From positions 1 through 11,610 of the forward strand of contig JAEZYR010000115.1 of assembly GCA_023442635.1 (NCBI GenBank): DNA of 11,610 nucleotides, in the 5' to 3' direction. Of the stretch, positions 6,829 to 11,610 are shown piece by piece; the first letter of the stretch is position 1; every line of letters starts with the position of its first letter. The notes beneath the pieces are model-generated. The model worked only from the letters and a program-made list of their open reading frames with translations. It was not told the origin of the DNA and searched no databases. The stretch is from Bacillota bacterium (GTDB lineage: Bacteria; Bacillota; Clostridia; Saccharofermentanales; Fastidiosipilaceae). The position numbers were made by a program, and so were the translations under genes.

Positions 6829-8287
6829 AACTGTTCTCCTGGGGCTTTTGATTCGATTTTTCGCACAAGCCAAGCTGCTGTGCCTCTTTGAGCAGGAAGA
6901 TTCGAAGCATGTTGAGCGCATGTGTCACGGCCGCCCTTCGTACTTGTTGGCGTCCACCACTCAGATGAAAGGATTGGACAAATGCCTCTTCCGATGTGGC
7001 TAGGCCTATGAAAACCAAGCCGTCATCTGACTGACTGGCTGAGTTCTGCTGCTTAGGCTGTTCTCGCCCCGCATAACCTGTCACGCTAAGCGCAAGATCA
7101 GCTTGGAATTTTTTCTGACTTGCCTGAGCCATTTCTAGCGCACAAGCCGCACTGACTGCGCCTTCTTTTTCTAGGGTTGTTAGCGATACACCTAGACACT
7201 CGTGCTTTATAGCATTTTGATACGCCACGAGACTACCTAGAAAATAGTCAGAAGCGCCTTCCAAATCGACCAGAGTCGACGCCAGTAAACCACCTGTACA
7301 AGATTCAGCTAAAGCTAAGTGCTTCTTGGATTGGCGAAGCAAATCGGCTACGCAAGCGGCTAAACGTCTCTGTCCGATCTCATAAAGCTGCTCTGGATAG
7401 CGTTTTTGGAGCTTCTGGATGATTTCCAAAATTTTACGTTTACTACGACTTTCAGCGCCTGGTACGAGCTCGTAGCAGGTCGTCAGTCGCATTTCAACTT
7501 CCGCAGTCGAACAGTACAGGGCAACGCTGGGATCATCTTGATCAAAAAAAGCCTCACCCAAGTCGCTTGCCAACTGGCTTTCTCCAATGCCAACAAAGTG
7601 CAAGTGAGCCGACAGAAAACCTTGCTTTCTGCTTCCAGCCAAAAAGGGTGCTAAATAGTGCTGAAACATCGGCTGGTTTTCAGCAGGTGGCCCTGGCAGT
7701 AAGGCGATGTAGCGTTGCTGTCCCTCTCGTTGGATCTTACAGAAGGCCCCGCAAGCAGTTCCGTGAGGGTTATCCCAAATCCACGCCCCTGCTGGGAATA
7801 AGGCTTGTTTACGGTTGCTAGGAGGGCAGGCTCTGTTTTTTCGGGCAAAGAAAAACTGTATTTGCTGCCAGACTTGCTCATCTTCTAACAGCTCTAGGTT
7901 GAGCGTTTCAGCTACAAGAGCCATGCTGATGTCGTCTGTTGTCGGCCCTAGACCACCTGTGATAATGACGAGGTCAGAACGATCTAGAGCCTGTTCCAAA
8001 ACTCGTCGGGCTCGTTTGGGATTGTCTCCTACAACACTTTGGTGGTAGTGGTTAATCCCGAGATCTGCTAAGGCTCGCGCCAAAAATTGTGCGTTGCGAT
8101 TAAGGATTTGCCCCATCAGGATTTCTGTTCCAATACACAGAATTTCTGCTTGTTGGATATGGGCTGAAACAAGATCATACGCCGCTAGAGGCTTAGCTTC
8201 AGCCGCCTGAACTTGACGCCATGGCCGTTCACTCGATAAAGCTGCCTTTTCTTCAAAAAGGGCATCATTAGGCTTCAAAGTGCTCAC
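6821..8287 (-). CDS. cinA: CinA: nucleotide pyrophosphatase / NMN deamidase-type protein
   Basis: Two-domain protein of the CinA family. The N-terminal MoaB-like domain hydrolyses ADP-ribose in characterised members, and the C-terminal PncC-type domain deamidates nicotinamide mononucleotide. It is often linked to recA and, in streptococci, to competence. Counted from the GTG at 8287 (488 residues), the first domain starts near residue 47 with AEILCIGTEILMGQ, followed by VVGDN and TGGLGPTTDD (110-119) and LPGPPAEN. The C-domain has LAESCTGG (326-333) and VTGYAG. The GTG overlaps the ftsK stop as GTGA. No ATG, GTG or TTG occurs between the first codons and the domain, so the roughly 46-residue leader appears genuine; a TTG at 8278 is a close alternative. 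The usual GIAGPGGGT loop reads GYAGREQPKQQNSASQSDDG. The gene overlaps murJ by 8 nt. Confidence 0.93.
   Translation of the reverse strand: MSTLKPNDALFEEKAALSSERPWRQVQAAEAKPLAAYDLVSAHIQQAEILCIGTEILMGQILNRNAQFLARALADLGINHYHQSVVGDNPKRARRVLEQALDRSDLVIITGGLGPTTDDISMALVAETLNLELLEDEQVWQQIQFFFARKNRACPPSNRKQALFPAGAWIWDNPHGTACGAFCKIQREGQQRYIALLPGPPAENQPMFQHYLAPFLAGSRKQGFLSAHLHFVGIGESQLASDLGEAFFDQDDPSVALYCSTAEVEMRLTTCYELVPGAESRSKRKILEIIQKLQKRYPEQLYEIGQRRLAACVADLLRQSKKHLALAESCTGGLLASTLVDLEGASDYFLGSLVAYQNAIKHECLGVSLTTLEKEGAVSAACALEMAQASQKKFQADLALSVTGYAGREQPKQQNSASQSDDGLVFIGLATSEEAFVQSFHLSGGRQQVRRAAVTHALNMLRIFLLKEAQQLGLCEKSNQKPQENSYA
6836..6840 (-). promoter_or_regulatory. Ribosome binding site that fixes the murJ start
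   Basis: AGGAG within the last codons of cinA, 7 nt before the ATG at 6826-6828. The cinA stop TAA (6821-6823) lies just inside murJ, so the pair is arranged for coupled translation. This supports the 572-residue form over the longer frame. Confidence 0.75.
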
Positions 8288-11200
8288 TCTTTCCCCGCTC
8301 GCTCCCAAGGTAGAGGCTCCTGAGATTCATTCATGGGCGCACCTGCTTTTTCGAGTTCCCAAGCCTGCCTGGTCAATAGAAGTTTACGAGGCTTGCTTCC
8401 TTCGTGTGGCCCTATGTAGCCTGCCTGTTCCATCTGGTCAATCAGCTTGCCCGCACGTGGGTAGCCGATATTCATACGCCGTTGCAAGACCGAAGCCGAG
8501 GCATGGCCGACATCGAGAAGAATCTCGACAGCCTCATCAAAAAGCTCATCCTGCTCAGCTTCTCGTCCGCCACGACCTGAGGAAGCGTCTTGGCGATCAC
8601 TCACAATCTCTTGGCTGAGTGCTTCGTCATAACCGAAGTGATTTTGATCGCGACACCAACTCACCACTCGCTCAACCTCTTGTTCGGTGATGAGTGCACC
8701 TTGACTTCTTATGGGCTTGGTGCTGCCCGAAGGCGCATAGAGCATATCACCACGCCCCAATAGTTTTTCAGCGCCACTCATGTCCAGAATGGTACGGCTA
8801 TCAACCTGGCTGGAAACCATGAAAGCTATTCTAGATGGTATGTTAGCTTTGATGACACCAGTGATGACATCTACGCTCGGCCGCTGAGTAGCGATGATAA
8901 GATGCATACCAGCCGCTCGCGCCATAGCCGTCAAGCGTGCGATTGAATTTTCGACTTCACTAGCAGCCGTATTCATGAGGTCAGACAACTCATCAATCAC
9001 AATAAGGATGAGAGGGAGCCTTTCGGCCTGCTCATCCCCTCGAGCTTTGGCCTCATCCATGGCTTGGTTATAGCTCTGAATATTTCGTACGGAATGTTGA
9101 GCTAGCAGTTCATAACGGCGGGTCATCTCGACAACAGCCCACTTGAGAGTATTAGATGCCTTTTGAGGATCGGTTACGACAGGTGCCAGTAAGTGCGGAA
9201 TGCCATTATAAATACTTAATTCCACAACCTTAGGGTCAATCATGAGCAGCTTCACTTCTTCTGGTCGAGCACGATAGAGAATAGAAGCCAGGATCGTGTT
9301 GATACAAACAGACTTACCTGCCCCAGTTGCGCCTGCAATCAAGAGGTGTGGCATCTTAGCTAGATCACAAATAATTGGTGCTCCTGGTATATCACGTCCC
9401 AAAGCCACCGCAAGTGGTGACTGCTGCCGACGGAATTCCATAGATGCGATTAAAGGTTTGAGGCCGACCTTGGTCGTTTCTTTGTTGGGAATCTCGATAC
9501 CGATCGCCGACTTGCCAGGAATTGGTGCCTCAATACGAACCGCTCGCGCCGCTAAGCCTAGGGCAATGTCATCCGCCAGGCTGACAATACGTGCTACTTT
9601 AACGCCAGGGCCAGGTGCCAGTTCAAAACGTGTAATGGCTGGACCTGTTGTAATGTTGACCACTTTCGCTTCGATATTGAAGTTTTTGAGCGTGGCCTCG
9701 AGCTGTTGGCCTGCGGCCGCAACCGCCTCCTGTTTTTGCCGCTGATCACTATCGTCATCGTCATTGAGCAGTTCAAGCGGCGGCAAATGATAAAGTGGTG
9801 CTCCCTGCTCTGCTTCTTTGAGCGGCTCCAGAGAACCGTGCGATTGCCCTCTAGCTTCGACCTCAGCCGTATGAATCGGGACAGCTGGCTGCTTCTCACT
9901 CTCTGATGTTGCGCTATCACTCTTGGCGTTTATAGAAGACTGGGATGTTCGCTCTTGAGAGCTTGTAGCAGCAGGATCAGAAAGGGGCTGAGGAATCTTA
10001 ATACCCTGCGTTGGTCTGAGTCCTGGCGAGGCTTCAGACTTCAATGCAAGGAGCGCTTCTTCCAAAACTTCCTCCTCAGATGGCGAGGATGGTCGCTCTG
10101 AGGTCGTACTTAGGAACGAAGGCACGCTTCTTCCCGCCGCCTGATCATGGTCCTCTAGGTCACCCATACGCAAGCTTGGAGGATTAGGATCGTAGGCAAA
10201 AAGCGGTTTTTCCTCTACAAAACGTTCGTCCTTGCCATCACCCTTCCCCGATTTAGACAAGTTGTAGTGTTGGGCAAGTAAGGCAACTTGTTCCTCTGGT
10301 TTTAATTGGGACCAAGTTTCTTGGATCATAACAGCATCTGCTACTTGACCATCTCCAACTTCATGAAAGCCACGGGTACTGACGGGCAAGATATTTTGCT
10401 CGGCGTCTTGATAGTGGGCTAGAACTTCAGGATCCATCCAGCTTCTTAGATCGGGTCCAGGTGTCAGAATGCGCTCGCCCTGTATGCGCGGTGCTAACTG
10501 ATCGTCCGCTGCTTGTTTGAGCGCTTCTTCTTTGGCCAGACGGGCAGCTTTTTTTGCTTCTTTTCGGCTCTTACGGCTGCTTCCTTCAAGTAGCGATTGA
10601 CGGTCTTCAGGTAGAGGGGCTGCCTCCGTTGATTCAGCAGACGCTAAAGAGCTGCTTTCGGATAAAAAAGCAGGCGTCGCAGGATTCTCGGGTACTGAAT
10701 GGGCTTGGTCGCTCGTTAGCTCTTGACTCGTCTGGCTCGACAAATGCAAATATTGCGTATCGTGATGCTGCTGAATGGCTTGCTGGAGAACTTCGCGACT
10801 GCGGTTCATCGCGTGCTGCGTGCGTTGCAATAGGCGCGACAAAGACAAATTAAACAACAGGATCATTTCGGCTAAAAAGGCCGCCACTAAGATCAAGATG
10901 GATCCCCAACTACCTGCCACGCGTTGCAAAGCAAGGGCTATCAAGCCTCCCCCGAAACCACCAGGTATACAGCCGCGGGTGATGCTATTCACGGCTCTAT
11001 CCCGACTTATTTTCCCTAGATATAACAAGGCAGAACTTGCTTCTTGCTTCTGAACGGTCGTAGCTGAGCCGTGCGCCTGTCCCGTCCAGGCTCTGAAAAA
11101 ATCGTTGTATGACAGCGTCGTAGCCTGTAACAGGGCTGCCAAAATAAGCATGAGGCAAAAAACGTGGATACAGCGAGAACGAGAACGCCAGCTTTGTCCT

Positions 11201-11400
11201 GCCAGCGCAAATTCTAATCCCATATAGAGAAAAAGCGGTGGCAAAGCATAGGCCAAGGCTCCAAAGAGGGAGAGTCCTATCTGCAGCAGGTGGAAACCAA
11301 TAAAGCCCGTAGCGGAACTTGGCAGATAAAAAGCCAGAGCAAGAAGCAAAGCAAAAACGATGAAAACGAGGGAACTCAAATCTCGTCTTTTATCTGGCAT
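8284..11400 (-). CDS. ftsK: DNA translocase FtsK/SpoIIIE
   Basis: Hexameric ATP-driven DNA pump at the division septum that clears or moves chromosomal DNA and, in spore formers, fills the forespore. The 1038-residue protein (start 11400) has an N-terminal membrane domain with about four segments (near 13-25, 36-66, 76-96 and 150-187). A long hydrophilic Ser/Glu-rich linker (about 195-545) includes a Lys/Arg/Ala-rich stretch near 275-300. The motor follows, with Walker A AGATGAGKS (689-697) and Walker B LILIVIDE (797-804). It ends in a winged-helix gamma domain (about 950-1012) that reads polar DNA motifs. The ATG at 11400 is preferred over the one at 11418 because a purine-rich ribosome site lies directly before it. 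It overlaps the NUDIX gene by 11 nt. The linker makes it longer than the 787-residue B. subtilis SpoIIIE. Confidence 0.97.
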   Translation of the reverse strand: MPDKRRDLSSLVFIVFALLLALAFYLPSSATGFIGFHLLQIGLSLFGALAYALPPLFLYMGLEFALAGQSWRSRSRCIHVFCLMLILAALLQATTLSYNDFFRAWTGQAHGSATTVQKQEASSALLYLGKISRDRAVNSITRGCIPGGFGGGLIALALQRVAGSWGSILILVAAFLAEMILLFNLSLSRLLQRTQHAMNRSREVLQQAIQQHHDTQYLHLSSQTSQELTSDQAHSVPENPATPAFLSESSSLASAESTEAAPLPEDRQSLLEGSSRKSRKEAKKAARLAKEEALKQAADDQLAPRIQGERILTPGPDLRSWMDPEVLAHYQDAEQNILPVSTRGFHEVGDGQVADAVMIQETWSQLKPEEQVALLAQHYNLSKSGKGDGKDERFVEEKPLFAYDPNPPSLRMGDLEDHDQAAGRSVPSFLSTTSERPSSPSEEEVLEEALLALKSEASPGLRPTQGIKIPQPLSDPAATSSQERTSQSSINAKSDSATSESEKQPAVPIHTAEVEARGQSHGSLEPLKEAEQGAPLYHLPPLELLNDDDDSDQRQKQEAVAAAGQQLEATLKNFNIEAKVVNITTGPAITRFELAPGPGVKVARIVSLADDIALGLAARAVRIEAPIPGKSAIGIEIPNKETTKVGLKPLIASMEFRRQQSPLAVALGRDIPGAPIICDLAKMPHLLIAGATGAGKSVCINTILASILYRARPEEVKLLMIDPKVVELSIYNGIPHLLAPVVTDPQKASNTLKWAVVEMTRRYELLAQHSVRNIQSYNQAMDEAKARGDEQAERLPLILIVIDELSDLMNTAASEVENSIARLTAMARAAGMHLIIATQRPSVDVITGVIKANIPSRIAFMVSSQVDSRTILDMSGAEKLLGRGDMLYAPSGSTKPIRSQGALITEQEVERVVSWCRDQNHFGYDEALSQEIVSDRQDASSGRGGREAEQDELFDEAVEILLDVGHASASVLQRRMNIGYPRAGKLIDQMEQAGYIGPHEGSKPRKLLLTRQAWELEKAGAPMNESQEPLPWERAGKE

Positions 11401-11610
11401 AGGCCTCCCCCTCTCCATACTGTCTTGCTAACCAAGCCTCTAGCGTCAGACCGTCTTTTTGCAATTGGGCGGCAAAGCGCAAGAGGGCACAAACGGTCTT
11501 GGCATCCTTGAGTCGGCCATCAAGCGCTCTGCTGTATAAGTCCTCAAAAGGCACACGAGAGACTTCGAGAAACTCTTGTGGATCTAGATGCTGCTTTTTT
11601 TGTTCTGCTG
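11390..11610 (-). CDS. NUDIX hydrolase C-terminus, probably ADP-ribose pyrophosphatase (partial)
   Basis: Only the last 72 codons are present; the 5' part, with the Nudix box, lies beyond the right edge. The visible residues include DPQEFLEVSRVPFEDLYSRA and LDGRLKDAKTVCALLRFA, then a tail ending in the stop at 11390-11392. The pattern E-F-(L/I)-E-V-x-R-V-P-x-(D/E)-x-L followed by G-x-(L/I)-x-D-(A/G)-K-T is characteristic of the C-terminus of ADP-ribose pyrophosphatases (NudF type), which cleave ADP-ribose to AMP and ribose 5-phosphate. This is inferred from the C-terminus alone, since the catalytic motif cannot be checked. The gene overlaps the start of ftsK by 11 nt and probably heads or belongs to the same transcript. 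The downstream cinA product also has a domain linked to ADP-ribose hydrolysis. Confidence 0.75.
   Translation of the reverse strand, partial: AEQKKQHLDPQEFLEVSRVPFEDLYSRALDGRLKDAKTVCALLRFAAQLQKDGLTLEAWLARQYGEGEAYAR
11404..11416 (-). promoter_or_regulatory. Purine-rich ribosome binding site for ftsK
   Basis: GGAGAGGGGGAGG lies 3 nt before the ATG at 11398-11400, inside the end of the NUDIX gene. The in-frame ATG at 11416-11418 overlaps this element and has no such site ahead of it, so translation probably begins at 11400. Confidence 0.65.

Noticed and set aside
6829..6921. Longer murJ start at 6921
   Set aside because: It would overlap cinA by about 100 nt and add a Cys/Ser/Arg-rich leader unlike the family. 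The ATG at 6828 has a good AGGAG and an 8-nt overlap.
9296..9745. Plus-strand open frame of 149 codons inside ftsK
   Set aside because: It lies opposite the conserved FtsK region, has no recognisable domain or ribosome site, and the minus-strand reading is unmistakable.

Overview
The window is a compact, single-direction block of bacterial housekeeping genes. All ten recognisable genes are on the minus strand, so transcription runs from the right edge (position 11610) to the left edge (position 1). The gene set, the short overlaps, the GGAGG-type ribosome binding sites and the TTG/GTG starts suggest a Gram-positive Firmicute of clostridial type with medium GC content. This assignment is inference from gene content and protein style; no rRNA or other taxonomic marker is present.

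In transcription order: the C-terminus of a NUDIX hydrolase (probably ADP-ribose pyrophosphatase, cut by the right edge); ftsK/spoIIIE DNA translocase; cinA; murJ lipid II flippase; recA; recX; rimO; pgsA; acpP; and rnc (RNase III, cut by the left edge). NUDIX-ftsK, ftsK-cinA, cinA-murJ, recA-recX and rimO-pgsA overlap by 4 to 11 nt and are probably translationally coupled. Real gaps occur before recA (120 nt), before rimO (68 nt), before acpP (112 nt) and between acpP and rnc (112 nt). These gaps hold nearly all the regulatory candidates: a tandem repeat before recA, a palindrome with an imperfect stem before rimO, a sigma-A-like promoter with two adjacent inverted repeats before acpP, and a rho-independent terminator after acpP.

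Functionally, the block joins DNA repair and recombination (recA, recX, and cinA, which is often linked to recA), chromosome translocation (ftsK), cell-wall precursor export (murJ), phospholipid and fatty-acid synthesis (pgsA, acpP), ribosomal protein modification (rimO) and RNA processing (rnc). It looks like a reshuffled version of two common Firmicute neighbourhoods, ftsK-rimO-pgsA-cinA-recA-recX and acpP-rnc-smc, with murJ between cinA and recA.

I found no mobile element, CRISPR array, defence system, toxin-antitoxin pair or RNA gene, and nothing that amounts to a wholly new system. The best second-look items are within conserved genes and leaders: a RecA with an enlarged DNA-binding loop L2 that lacks the conserved glutamate, an RNase III with Asn at one metal-ligand position, a two-copy repeat in the recA leader with no visible LexA box, paired hairpins in the acpP leader, and a CinA with an N-terminal extension and a rewritten C-domain loop.
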